Counted from the stretch's first letter, positions 48,477 through 57,285 are shown. The stretch: 64,000 nt of DNA from Pedobacter polaris (GCF_005116505.1 NZ_SWBR01000002.1:1178314-1242313); one strand, 5' to 3'. Numbers and translations are program-made. Notes: generated by a model not told the origin, from the sequence alone.

Positions 48477-49070
48477 ATGAAAACTTCAATCAAAACATTA
48501 TTTGCTACTGGCTTAATCGCGTTAGCACTTTCAACATCAACAGTTTATGCAAACAACGTAGTAAGTGGAACAACTATTTCGGCAAGCGCTGTAAATATTG
48601 CATCAGTAAAAAAATTAGTTATAAGTGGCAACGTAGAAGTAACGATTAGCCAAGATCCGCGAGCTAAAGTTTTATACACCAATGATGGAACTGGAAACGT
48701 TTCTGTTAAAAAAGTAGGTAGTTCTGTTTATATAGATTCTAAAAATAATGCACACGATGCTAAAATCACTATTTATGTTGATGATATTTATAGAATTGAA
48801 GCTTCAGATAATGCTACTGTCTTTACCAATAGTGAATTGACTTTAAAATATCTTCAAGTATTTTTAAAAGACTCTGCTAAATTAGAATTAAACTCTAAAA
48901 CTGAAAACTTATATACTTCTATCAAAAATACTTCAAAATTAACTTTAAAAGGTGCTACAGATTTATACAAAATTGATATGGATAAATCTTCTAGAATTGC
49001 TTTAGAGAAATTTAATTCTAAAAAAACTGACATGACCAGCTGTGATGTGTATGTAGCATCAAGAAACTAA
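48477..49070 (+). CDS. Head GIN (DUF2807) domain secreted protein
   Basis: 197 residues from the ATG at 48477. Signal peptide (ATGLIALALSTSTVYA). The mature part is a regular beta-helix-like sequence (KKLVISGNVEVTISQDPRAKV; YRIEASDNATVFTNSELTLK; LQVFLKDSAKLELNSK), the DUF2807 'head GIN' pattern of Bacteroidota envelope proteins. Some are controlled with anti-sigma factors, but none is adjacent here. A frame extends upstream to 48417, but that start lies inside a palindrome and gives no signal peptide. Function unknown. Confidence 0.85.
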   Translation: MKTSIKTLFATGLIALALSTSTVYANNVVSGTTISASAVNIASVKKLVISGNVEVTISQDPRAKVLYTNDGTGNVSVKKVGSSVYIDSKNNAHDAKITIYVDDIYRIEASDNATVFTNSELTLKYLQVFLKDSAKLELNSKTENLYTSIKNTSKLTLKGATDLYKIDMDKSSRIALEKFNSKKTDMTSCDVYVASRN

Positions 49071-49089
49071 ATCAACATCATATTCTATA

Positions 49090-49122
49090 AAAAAACCTGT
49101 CATGACCTGATAGGTTTTTTTT
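49090..49122. terminator. Bidirectional intrinsic terminator
   Basis: AAAAAACCT..TCA / TGA..AGGTTTTTT between the convergent head-GIN and GH25 genes. Confidence 0.8.
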
Positions 49123-49972
49123 ATGGAATTAACATTTGGTGAAACTTTAAGCTGTCGCCATTAAAAGCATTAAAATCTACAACATGGTTGATGCCATTTA
49201 TCCGAGCTTTATCTGAGTGTTGCCAAAAATTCCAAGCTTTATTAGGCAGTTTAAGCTTTGGTTGATAATAATGAGCTACCCAAAGCGGATAATCATCATA
49301 ATAACCCATCAAATGGTCTTTATAGAATTTTAAACCAGAATAAATAATAGGTTTAACTTTTGTTTTATGCTCTATCTGTATAATAAAGGCATTTAATTCT
49401 TTACGCATCTTTTCTGCTGATACGCCATCTAAACTTTCGATATCAACTACTGGTGGTAAATCTCCTTGTTCGAAACTTGCAGTTTGCAAGAAAAAATTAG
49501 CCTGCCATAGGCCAGAACGTTTTGGTCTAAAGAAATGATAAGCACCAACTTTTATTCCCGCTTTTGGAGCTTCTCGCCAGTTACGCTGAAAATATGGATC
49601 TACATTTAATAGCCCTTCGGTTGCCTTAATGAAAGCGAAGGTAACTTTAACATCATCCTCCTTCATTGCTTTTACTTTTTGCCAATCTATTTTTCCTTGG
49701 TAATAGGAAACATCAATACCATGAATAGTGTGTTTCTTTGGAATTTTGATATTAAAACTCTCATATGTTCTGTAATTTTTGTCTTCGCCTGGATGGCGCA
49801 CCCAGAACCAAGCAGATGAAGCTACTTTTAATACATAACCATAATAAAATGGAGAAAGTAAAACCAATAATAATCCAGCAATCGCTATTTTCCATTTCGT
49901 AGCGCTAGATTTGTTTATTTTTTTACGGGCGCTTGGCTTTCTTATTGTTGGCTTTCTCTTTATTGGAGGCAT
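49121..49972 (-). CDS. GH25 lysozyme, membrane-anchored
   Basis: 283 residues. Basic N-terminus (PIKRKPTIRKPSARKK) then one membrane helix (WKIAIAGLLLVLLSPFYYGYV, about 27-47). The GH25 domain starts IHGIDVSYYQGKIDW, with catalytic acids in the first DVS segment and in LPPVVDIES (about 170-178), and ends NFWQHSD and VVDFNAFNG. It cleaves the MurNAc-GlcNAc bond of peptidoglycan, tethered to the inner membrane with its active site outside. It is the last conserved gene before the accessory region. Confidence 0.92.
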   Translation of the reverse strand: MPPIKRKPTIRKPSARKKINKSSATKWKIAIAGLLLVLLSPFYYGYVLKVASSAWFWVRHPGEDKNYRTYESFNIKIPKKHTIHGIDVSYYQGKIDWQKVKAMKEDDVKVTFAFIKATEGLLNVDPYFQRNWREAPKAGIKVGAYHFFRPKRSGLWQANFFLQTASFEQGDLPPVVDIESLDGVSAEKMRKELNAFIIQIEHKTKVKPIIYSGLKFYKDHLMGYYDDYPLWVAHYYQPKLKLPNKAWNFWQHSDKARINGINHVVDFNAFNGDSLKFHQMLIP

Positions 49973-50085
49973 TTACAAATTTGCTAAAAATTTGTGGCAT
50001 GGGGCTTTTTGGGTCATTGAAATTTATTGCTTTTTTTTGAAAGCCATGCTCCATAATAACAGATCAATGACAATTGATACAACCA

Positions 50086-50185
50086 TTTTACCGTCGGTAT
50101 AGGCTCGGTATACCGTCGGTTAACCGTCGAAATAGGCTTTTCGACGGTTAACCGACATCCGATTGACGGTGAAGCGACGGTGAAA
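50086..50185. repeat. Cluster of ACCGTCG motifs with an 18-bp perfect hairpin
   Basis: GTCGGTTAACCGTCGAAA (50115-50132) pairs perfectly with its complement (50139-50156) around a six-base loop. ACCGTCGGTAT and TACCGTCGGTT precede it, and GACGGTG and CGACGGTG follow. At least six copies of the 7-mer in both orientations lie in about 100 bp. Confidence 0.8.
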
Positions 50186-50341
50186 TGATAAGATTTTAGA
50201 GAGAAACCAAAGCTGAAAACCGTAAACTAAAGGTAAATGTTGTGGCTTTGATACATTAACAGCTGTTGAATATCAAATTGAATTTAACATTTGGATATTA
50301 AACGTTTATATTCGTTTTTAAATAAAATAGAGTTGCGCTAA

Positions 50342-50356
50342 GCAGCGAGTTAGGTG
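50342..50356 (-). other. Inverted cassette-type box (CACCTAAC)
   Basis: On the minus strand CACCTAAC is followed by TCGCTGC and TTAGCGC, a compact version of the boxes that bound the cassette-like units downstream. It may mark the left junction of the island. Confidence 0.5.
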
Positions 50357-50491
50357 TAATATATGGCGCATACCCATAGTTGTGCAACTTGCAAAATTTT
50401 TAAGCTACCTGCTGACCTTTACAGCACTGAAAGCTTTTAAAGAATATTATTCAGTGATTGATATTCGCAAATTTCAAACTTTAGCACGATT

Positions 50492-50524
50492 TTTGTTTTT
50501 GTTGTTTAAAATTATTTATATTTG
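50492..50524 (+). promoter_or_regulatory. Promoter of the small-ORF/DUF6169 pair
   Basis: TTTG (50492-50495), 21-bp spacer, TATATTTG (50517-50524): both consensus boxes are exact. The ATG follows 7 bases later. Confidence 0.7.
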
Positions 50525-50531
50525 TACCGTT

Positions 50532-50684
50532 ATGAAACCTACTACTGAACAAATAGCAAAAATGAAAGCTGGTTTTATGAAAGCTGTTAAAGAAAAGCAA
50601 GCTTTCGTGAAGCACTTTGCTAATGGTGGAAAAGTGGAAGATTTTAAACCACAAGAAAATCGAACAGTTGTCAGACCACTCTGA
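50532..50684 (+). CDS. Small basic protein (50 aa) upstream of the DUF6169-like gene
   Basis: Starts MKPTTEQIAKMKAGFMKAVK; helical, basic, ends NRTVVRPL. The ATG at 50532 is chosen because a perfect promoter ends 7 bases upstream; the frame runs further up without a better start. Its 3' end overlaps the next gene in another frame. The tight overlap suggests a coupled pair, which could be a toxin-antitoxin-like or partner-protein arrangement, but nothing in the sequence proves it. Confidence 0.65.
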   Translation: MKPTTEQIAKMKAGFMKAVKEKQAFVKHFANGGKVEDFKPQENRTVVRPL

Positions 50685-51165
50685 AATTATCCCCTATACT
50701 TTAATAAGCCAAGAAGGCACTGATGTGTCGTACACCTTTATTACTGACCATAATATTCAATATGTTGTGCGCTATGTATGCTCAACTGATTATTACTTTG
50801 ATGAATCTTCAGACATCGGCGATTCAGAAATTTTAGAATTTCAGTTTGTGCCAATAGATAAGGGAGTAAAAGCTATCCCAGATTTACGTATAGTAGAAAC
50901 TCTCGTTACTTCGATGAAAGATGTATTGAATTCAAGAAAAAATGCAATCTTATACATCTGTGATGGAAAACAAGCTGCAAGAAGTAAACTTTTTGATAAG
51001 TGGTACAAAAATTACTCTTGGGAAACGGTAGTAAAACATGACGGAAAATTGGTCTATCCTGATTCTCCAGAAACAGAATATGTTTCACTTATAGTTAATA
51101 CCCAAAATCCTTATGCAGATAATATTATTGATGCGTTTAGTTTCATTATGGAATCTGATAAATAA
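50617..51165 (+). CDS. DUF6169-like protein
   Basis: Up to 182 residues. Possible starts in this frame are TTG 50617, ATG 50623, GTG 50626 and TTG 50668; the protein-like part begins near IIPYTLISQEGTDVSYTFIT, so the 50668 start (165 aa, 17-bp overlap with the small gene) is plausible. Motifs EFQFVPIDKG, a helix with FK-type spacing, ILYICDGKQAARSKLFDKWY and an acidic end recall DUF6169 proteins of Bacteroidota, which have no known function. That family call is from memory. Soluble, no signal. An attC-like element follows it. Confidence 0.65.
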   Translation: MLMVEKWKILNHKKIEQLSDHSEIIPYTLISQEGTDVSYTFITDHNIQYVVRYVCSTDYYFDESSDIGDSEILEFQFVPIDKGVKAIPDLRIVETLVTSMKDVLNSRKNAILYICDGKQAARSKLFDKWYKNYSWETVVKHDGKLVYPDSPETEYVSLIVNTQNPYADNIIDAFSFIMESDK

Positions 51166-51273
51166 TCTTAAAAAATCTATAAATCTGTTATAAAAAAATT
51201 TACAAATAGTTTTGATATTATAACCGAAATTGATATGTCACCAATACCAAATGTAGAATAAATGAAAAATACT

Positions 51274-51381
51274 GCACCTAATAAAGGTTTGGCAAATTAG
51301 CGAAATAATCTTTGACCGTTCCAGTTTTTTAGTAAGTTTATCTCAAGCCACTAACTCTATAAAGTTACAAAAGTTGGCGGC
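51274..51381 (+). other. attC-like cassette boundary element A
   Basis: Begins CACCTAAT (51275-51282) with AAAGGTTTGG after it and ends CAAAAGTTGGCGGCG (GTTGGCGG at 51373-51380). The two ends can pair (CC-TAA with TTG-gc-GG). Same plan as element B; weaker complementarity. Confidence 0.6.
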
Positions 51382-51419
51382 GATTTAAAGGAATCGCTTT
51401 AATAAAAAAACACTTTGGA

Positions 51420-52541
51420 ATGAAAATTAAGAATATAATCTCATTAATTATTTTTGGCTTATTTAGTTTGTCAATATATTTTTCTATAGTTGCTAATTTT
51501 CCTTATGTCTTATATTTTGTTATTCTAGTGCCAATATTGTTTTTTGGATGCGTGATATTATATAGATCTCTGGGACGTGAGGAGCGAAAGTGGGAAAGAG
51601 ATAATGCCCAAAGAGAATGGTTAAAGAAGCGAAAACAAGATGAATGGGATAAATTGACTCAAGGCAAAAAAGACAAGATTTTTAAAGGAATAAAAACATC
51701 GTTAAAAGCAAAAAGAGATAAGGACGCAAAAGAATATAGGCAACGAATAATCGACAACAAGAATGCAGAGAAATTAGTTGAAGAAAATAGACTTATAATA
51801 ATTAACGAAGAAAACGAAAAACAAGAACGCTTTAGACAAGTATTGGAAGCTAAAGAAAAAGAATCTAAAGAGCTAAAAATTGAAAAATATTTGGTGCATC
51901 TACAGGAAGAAAAAGTGGAGATAGACTCACTAGACAAGCATAACAATATTAGTTTAACATACGATGTTGCCTACTTTAAAGCACGATGGGACGATGAAGT
52001 TGGATTTGAAATTGTAGTTAGCATCGAGAAAAACAACATTAATAATAAAATTCATTATTTAGAAAATGTATTTGATTTTGGTGTGCATTTACAAAAAATT
52101 GATAAAGAATTTCTTACCATTGAGGAAGCACTTAAGCAATTTTATGTAATTAAGGAACCACGTTTCTACTTTTATAAATTAATATATATAGACTCTTCAC
52201 AAATTTTTTCCTTTACTAAAAAATTAATCAATGCATTAAATATCAACCAACATAAAAAAATTGAAAATTTAAATACGGATTATTTTAAATGTCATTTAGG
52301 AATTGAACTAAAGTTAATTGAAGACGCCAACGAAAAAGGATTACAGGTTATAAAGTTGATTAAAAGTAAAAATACACTAAATGAAATTAAATCGTTTTTC
52401 ATTGGTAATATAAGTATTGAAGGAAGTATGGTAACAATCAATGATGAGAATAATAATATTATTTATCTGACATCAAATGAAAATGTGACTGTCGAAACTG
52501 AAATTATTGACGAAAGCTATTATTGGTATTTTAAAAAATAA
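51420..52541 (+). CDS. Membrane-anchored coiled-coil protein, unknown (cassette gene)
   Basis: 373 residues. Two closely spaced N-terminal membrane helices (about 4-25 and 27-48), then about 120 residues of highly charged coiled coil (EERKWERDNAQREWLKKRKQ ... ELKIEKYLVHLQEEKVE), then about 200 residues of mixed alpha/beta sequence (FKARWDDEVGFEIVVSIEK; IKSFFIGNISIEGSMVTIND). No known domain is recognised. It is flanked on both sides by attC-like elements and has no visible promoter of its own. Richer in A, N and K than its core-gene neighbours. The layout (anchor, coiled coil, soluble sensor/effector) would suit a membrane-bound defence or signalling protein, which is speculation. Confidence 0.75.
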   Translation: MKIKNIISLIIFGLFSLSIYFSIVANFPYVLYFVILVPILFFGCVILYRSLGREERKWERDNAQREWLKKRKQDEWDKLTQGKKDKIFKGIKTSLKAKRDKDAKEYRQRIIDNKNAEKLVEENRLIIINEENEKQERFRQVLEAKEKESKELKIEKYLVHLQEEKVEIDSLDKHNNISLTYDVAYFKARWDDEVGFEIVVSIEKNNINNKIHYLENVFDFGVHLQKIDKEFLTIEEALKQFYVIKEPRFYFYKLIYIDSSQIFSFTKKLINALNINQHKKIENLNTDYFKCHLGIELKLIEDANEKGLQVIKLIKSKNTLNEIKSFFIGNISIEGSMVTINDENNNIIYLTSNENVTVETEIIDESYYWYFKK

Positions 52542-52563
52542 AAATGTATTGTCAACAATTGCT

Positions 52564-52660
52564 ACACCTAACATCGGTTTGTACAAGGTTCAACAGCAGT
52601 AATTCTATTAAGTTTTGTGCTAAAAACCACCACATCGCCAAGCCGCAAAACGTTAGCGGT
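52564..52660 (+). other. attC-like cassette boundary element B
   Basis: Begins CACCTAAC (52565-52572) with ATCGGTTTG and ends CCGCAAAACGTTAGCGGT (GTTAGCGG at 52652-52659). ACC-TAAC pairs with GTTA-gc-GGT, and CGG with CCG inside. This matches the RYYYAAC ... GTTRGCGG-type sites that separate cassette-like genes in many Bacteroidota. Confidence 0.7.
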
Positions 52661-52706
52661 CATTACAAACTAACTTGATACAAACAACACATCACTTAGT
52701 AGACAA

Positions 52707-53354
52707 ATGGAAAGTTTAACAATTAAGCAAATGGTTAATAAATATTCGGTTTTGATATGTTTGGTCATTTCCGTGATTTTGATAGTAATAGCAACCTTAT
52801 TTTATCCAGGGGGCTCATTGCTCGACAAGAACTCTATAGGGTTTGGCTGGTCAAAAAATTTCTTTAGCAATTTATTTGCACCAAAAGCGATAAATGGTTC
52901 AGAAAACCCTGGCAGGATTTGGGCAATTATTGGAATGGCATTCCAATCGGTTGGTTATGGAATTTTTTTTATCAATATGTCAAAAAAAATACCTTCAAAA
53001 CAATGGGCCAAAATTTTAAAATTTATTGGGGCTACCAACATCTTATTTATTTTCTTAATTGCAACACCCCTGCATGACCTTGGAACAATATCGATCGTTT
53101 TAACTTTGGTTGGTTTATTTACCATTACGATATTTATCCTAAAGTCAAAACTTCATTTACTTAAATTCTGCTGTATTATTTGCTTATTGACCTTTTATTG
53201 TTTCTTTATCCTATTTGGCTTTGGGTATTTGGAATTAGCAATCATAATGCAGAAAGTATATAATGCAAGCTCGATACTATTAGTTTTAGGATTAGCGTAT
53301 TTTACCAAATATGAAGACTTTATACAAATTAAATCGGGAGGACAAAAAACATAA
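52707..53354 (+). CDS. DUF998-like membrane protein (cassette gene)
   Basis: 215 residues with about six membrane helices. YPGGSLLDKNSIGFGWSKNFFSNL after the first helix is the DUF998 start pattern (YPGG...NFxSxL). The family has no known function. It begins about 50 bases after element B and points the same way as the other cassette genes. No attC-like site is found after it, so it would be the last unit. A terminator for the convergent dipeptidase gene follows. Confidence 0.75.
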   Translation: MESLTIKQMVNKYSVLICLVISVILIVIATLFYPGGSLLDKNSIGFGWSKNFFSNLFAPKAINGSENPGRIWAIIGMAFQSVGYGIFFINMSKKIPSKQWAKILKFIGATNILFIFLIATPLHDLGTISIVLTLVGLFTITIFILKSKLHLLKFCCIICLLTFYCFFILFGFGYLELAIIMQKVYNASSILLVLGLAYFTKYEDFIQIKSGGQKT

Positions 53355-53376
53355 GAAGAACTTTCATGTACAAAAA

Positions 53377-53409
53377 AATCCCTATCTAGCAAAGCTAAAC
53401 AGGGATTAT
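53377..53409 (-). terminator. Intrinsic terminator of the M20 dipeptidase gene
   Basis: AATCCCT / AGGGATT with an inner GC-containing stem and seven T on the minus strand. Confidence 0.75.
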
Positions 53410-53438
53410 TGTTAATAGATTATACCAAACAATTATAC

Positions 53439-54809
53439 TTATTTACTTAATTCGGCAAAGTATTTATGGAATAAAGGCAAAGTTTCAATGCCTTTGTAGT
53501 AATTATAGATATCGTATTTTTCATTTGGAGAGTGTAATGCGTCGCTATCTAAACCAAAACCAAAAAGAACTGATTTTATACCTAATACATCTTCAAATAA
53601 AGCCACAATCGGGATGCTACCACCACCTCTGGTTGGAATTGGTTTTTTACCAAAACTATCTTCAATTGCTTTTTCTGCTGCGCGATAAGCTACGCTATCA
53701 GTTGGGGTAACTACTGGTTCACCACCGTGATGAGATGTAACTTTAACTTTTACACCTTTTGGTGCAATACCTTCAAAATGTTTAGTGAAAATCTCAGCAA
53801 TCTCTTCAGAACTTTGATTTGGCACTAAACGCATAGAAATTTTAGCATTTGCCTTACTAGGCAATACTGTTTTAGCACCCTCACCAATGTAACCGCTCCA
53901 AATACCATTAACCTCTAACGTTGGTCTAGTTCCAGTGCGTTCTAAAGTAGAATATCCTTTTTCTCCCCAATCTTCATCAATTGCTAAATCTTCTTTGTAT
54001 TCATTAAGATCAAAAGGTGCTTCATTTAATGCCTTTTTCTCAGCATCTGTTAATTCAATAACTTTATCATAAAATGCAGGAATAGTGATATGGTTATGCT
54101 CATCATGTAAAGAAGCAATCATTTTACATAAAATTGTTGCCGGATTTGCTACTGCACCACCGTAAACCCCAGAGTGCAAATCTCTATTCGGACCAACAAC
54201 TTCAACTTCCATATAGGCTAAACCACGTAAACCAGTTTCTATAGAAGGATTTTCCATGCTGATCATAGAAGTATCAGATATTAAAACTACATCAGCCTTT
54301 AATCTCTCAGCATTAGCTTTAACAAAAATACTTAGGTTTGCAGAACCAACTTCTTCTTCACCTTCAATCATAAACTTAACGTTACAGGCTAAAGTATTGG
54401 TTTTCATCATTAATTCGAATGCTTTAACATGCATATAGAATTGACCCTTATCATCACAAGCACCACGAGCATAGATTTTTCCATCACGAACAGTCGGCTC
54501 AAAAGGAGGAGTTTTCCATAATTCTAATGGGTCTGCAGGTTGCACATCATAATGCCCATAAATTAAAACCGTTGGCAAACTTGCATCAATCATCTTCTCT
54601 CCATAAACTATTGGATAACCAGCTGTTTCACAAATTTCTACTTTATCTGCACCTGCATCTTTTAACTTCTGCGCTACAAAATCTGCAGTTTTTAATACAT
54701 CGCCTTTATATTTTGGATCGGCACTTACCGATGGAAAACGTAACAATTCAAACAACTCATCTAAAAAGCGTTGTTTGTTTTCTTCTACATATTTCTTGAT
54801 TTCTTGCAT
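53439..54809 (-). CDS. M20-family dipeptidase
   Basis: 456 residues. Zinc ligands and catalytic residues of the M20 family: YGHYDVQP (His, Asp), GACDDKGQ (bridging Asp), IEGEEEVGS (catalytic Glu), VLISDT (Asp) and the C-terminal FGLDSDALHSPNE (His). A dimerisation (lid) domain lies about 200-330. It hydrolyses dipeptides in the cytosol and lacks a signal. It is the first core gene to the right of the accessory island, on the opposite strand. Confidence 0.94.
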   Translation of the reverse strand: MQEIKKYVEENKQRFLDELFELLRFPSVSADPKYKGDVLKTADFVAQKLKDAGADKVEICETAGYPIVYGEKMIDASLPTVLIYGHYDVQPADPLELWKTPPFEPTVRDGKIYARGACDDKGQFYMHVKAFELMMKTNTLACNVKFMIEGEEEVGSANLSIFVKANAERLKADVVLISDTSMISMENPSIETGLRGLAYMEVEVVGPNRDLHSGVYGGAVANPATILCKMIASLHDEHNHITIPAFYDKVIELTDAEKKALNEAPFDLNEYKEDLAIDEDWGEKGYSTLERTGTRPTLEVNGIWSGYIGEGAKTVLPSKANAKISMRLVPNQSSEEIAEIFTKHFEGIAPKGVKVKVTSHHGGEPVVTPTDSVAYRAAEKAIEDSFGKKPIPTRGGGSIPIVALFEDVLGIKSVLFGFGLDSDALHSPNEKYDIYNYYKGIETLPLFHKYFAELSK

Positions 54810-55053
54810 AACATTAATATTTTAAACAAATATAGGAAACTGTTTAAAAATGAAACCATATACACACAGAGGATTTTGTTTAGTTTGATATATAGAAACA
54901 AGTAACATTAACAAACATACCCTCTGAGAATTTTGTATCCATCACTTAAACTTATTTAACTATGTGCCTATGTGGTAAAACGATATTTAAAAAAATCGTA
55001 AATCCTGTCCTTGCAAAATGATTGATTAGTATATTTAACCAGAAATCATAACT

Positions 55054-55587
55054 ATGCAAGAATTTACTAACGAGACAATCGATTTAGAAAACCTTCCAAA
55101 ATATCAAGATGTTGTACTTACAGCTCCAAATCCGAAATATTGGAATGTAATTGTTATTAACCTTAGTATTATATTATTACTGGTTGGTGGCGGATTAGCA
55201 ACACTTTTCTATCTTGTTGATGACGAAAAACCTAACCCACTTTATTTACTTGCAGGATATTTACTCTTTTCTGCCTTATTATTTACAATTCACAGGCTAA
55301 GTTTCAAAAAAAGAGGCTATGCCTTACGTGAAAAAGATATTATATATAAACATGGCCTAATTGCAGAAACAACAACAATTATTCCTATACACAGAATACA
55401 ACATGTCGCATTAGACGAAGGAATTACCTCTAGAAGTTATGGATTAGCAACTTTACAAATCTTTACAGCTGGCGGCCAAACTGGGCATATACATATTGCA
55501 GGTATCGAAGTAGAAAAAGCCAAAATTATTAAAGAAGCTTTGGTAAAGAGATTGGATTTATTAGAAAATCTTACAGCAGAACAATAA
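55054..55587 (+). CDS. bPH2-domain membrane protein (YdbS-like)
   Basis: 177 residues. Two membrane helices (about 30-55 and 62-78) precede a bacterial PH domain (ALREKDIIYKHGLIAETTTIIPIHRIQHVALDEG ... LQIFTAGGQ, read in parts). It pairs with the larger YdbT-like protein through a one-base overlap (TAATG). YdbS/YdbT pairs are conserved in many bacteria; their role is unknown but is probably at the membrane. Confidence 0.88.
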   Translation: MQEFTNETIDLENLPKYQDVVLTAPNPKYWNVIVINLSIILLLVGGGLATLFYLVDDEKPNPLYLLAGYLLFSALLFTIHRLSFKKRGYALREKDIIYKHGLIAETTTIIPIHRIQHVALDEGITSRSYGLATLQIFTAGGQTGHIHIAGIEVEKAKIIKEALVKRLDLLENLTAEQ

Positions 55588-57092
55588 TGGAAAACGATTT
55601 TAGCAAGCCACAAAGGCAGTCTGCAGCTGGAATTATAATAATGGCCGGATATTCTATTCAGCAAGTAGTTAGAGCGCTCATCATTCCTTTTATTGTTTTT
55701 GCCGTAAAGGCAGAAAGGGCACATTTGCTTTATTTTTTTGCAGGTGCTGGTGTTCTTGTACTCCTCACACTAATCTATTCTTACTTTAACTACTTGAAGT
55801 TTACATTCTTTCTGGATGATAAAAAGCAAGAATTTATAATTAACAAGGGTGTATTTAATAAGACGCTACTGACCATACCTCTTGAAAAGATTCAACAAGT
55901 GAATATTAATCAATCTCTTTTGCAAAAAATAATTGGGGTTTATAGTTTACAAATTGACACAGCTGGTGGAGCTGATAAGGAAGTAAGCATTAAGGCAATA
56001 AATGAGGCTTCTGCCTATATATTAAAAGAGCATTTATTGAATGGGAAAAAGGCCGAAGGCACCCCATCATTAGATGAGGAACTGCCTAAGTTAAATACTG
56101 AAATTCCGTTCTTATCGATCAGTCCTGCTACCTTATTAAAAGTTGGTTTAACTTCAAATTATGGCAGTAGTGTAGCACTTTTAATAGGTTTTGCCTATGC
56201 TTTGTTTCACAATACCAAAGAGATATTACGAGCTTTTGATACTGACAATGGTCAAGTAGAAGCTGCTATAGAAAAAGGTTTTACAATTGCTTCGATAGGA
56301 TTTTTAGTTATTGCTGTAATATTCATTCTTTTGATCATCAACATCATTAGAACTTTTGTAAAATATTATGATTTTAAAATTAGCAAACACAAACACTCAC
56401 TATTAATTTCTACTGGGTTATTGACTAAAAAGAACACTTTGCTAAGTCCAAACAAAGTTCAAATTACAACTTACAGTCAGAATTATTTCCAAAGGAAGTT
56501 TAACATGCTTAACCTAAGTTTGAAACAAGCAGATTCAGGAAATCCGAAAGATCCTAAAGATTTAGAAAAGTCTAATCTGAGTATTCCAGGATGCAGTCCG
56601 GCTGAAAAAGATGAGATTTTAAAAATGATTTTAGGTAATATCCCTAACCACGCAAAAACCTTTGCTCCTAACTTTAGGTTCATAAATCTTCCAATCATAT
56701 TTAGCGCAATTTTGCCTGTTGGAATTTATATCGGTTTGTGGCTCAACATACCAGAAGTAAAGCCTTTTTATCCTTTGGCAATCGCTTATTTTGTAATTTC
56801 AATTATCATGATTTATTTTAGTTACAAAAGGCATCGTTTAATGGTTAACCAAGAATTTATCATTAAAAAATCTGGTATTTGGGATGTTTCTTTTGAACAT
56901 ATTTTCCCTCATAAAATACAAGCCATTACTACTTTTCAATATCCTTGGCACAAAAATGTAGATGTTGGACATGTTAATTTACATACTGCTGCAGGTGTAA
57001 TTCATTTTAAGTATGGGAGTTATACTGAAATTAAAAACCTGGTTAATTACTGGTTGTATCAGGTAGAAAGTAGTGATGAAGATTGGATGTAA
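55587..57092 (+). CDS. bPH2-domain membrane protein (YdbT-like)
   Basis: 501 residues with about six membrane helices in three pairs, each followed by a PH domain: LDDKKQEFIINKGVFNKTLLTIPLEKIQQVNINQ (about 75-110, in parts), HSLLISTGLLTKKNTLLSPNKVQ (about 270), and EFIIKKSGIWDVSFEHIFPHKIQA (about 425). This triple-repeat plan is that of YdbT. The start overlaps the YdbS-like stop by one base. Probably a membrane complex of unknown function. Confidence 0.9.
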   Translation: MENDFSKPQRQSAAGIIIMAGYSIQQVVRALIIPFIVFAVKAERAHLLYFFAGAGVLVLLTLIYSYFNYLKFTFFLDDKKQEFIINKGVFNKTLLTIPLEKIQQVNINQSLLQKIIGVYSLQIDTAGGADKEVSIKAINEASAYILKEHLLNGKKAEGTPSLDEELPKLNTEIPFLSISPATLLKVGLTSNYGSSVALLIGFAYALFHNTKEILRAFDTDNGQVEAAIEKGFTIASIGFLVIAVIFILLIINIIRTFVKYYDFKISKHKHSLLISTGLLTKKNTLLSPNKVQITTYSQNYFQRKFNMLNLSLKQADSGNPKDPKDLEKSNLSIPGCSPAEKDEILKMILGNIPNHAKTFAPNFRFINLPIIFSAILPVGIYIGLWLNIPEVKPFYPLAIAYFVISIIMIYFSYKRHRLMVNQEFIIKKSGIWDVSFEHIFPHKIQAITTFQYPWHKNVDVGHVNLHTAAGVIHFKYGSYTEIKNLVNYWLYQVESSDEDWM

Positions 57093-57285
57093 CCTAGAAC
57101 AAGGATTAAAGAGCAAGGAACAAGGATTAAGTTGCAGCTTAGAATGTAACTTAAGTGCACAAGCCAAACCATTCTAAACCTTGGCGAAGCGGTTATGAAG
57201 CTGTTTTTCACAGCGAAATTTGAGTGGAGCAAAGGGCTAACATTCCTATAATTCACTGTCCTTGCTTTTCTAAAACCTCATCCGT

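Larger units (their letters stand above)
49973..50531. other. 559-bp gene-free interval at the left edge of the accessory island
   Basis: It holds the ACCGTCG/CGACGGT motif cluster and hairpin (50086-50185), an inverted CACCTAAC box (minus strand 50356-50349) next to CGCTAAGCAGCG, and the promoter of the small ORF/DUF6169 pair. The frame starting at 50382 is an extension of the small gene and not a separate protein. Confidence 0.65.
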
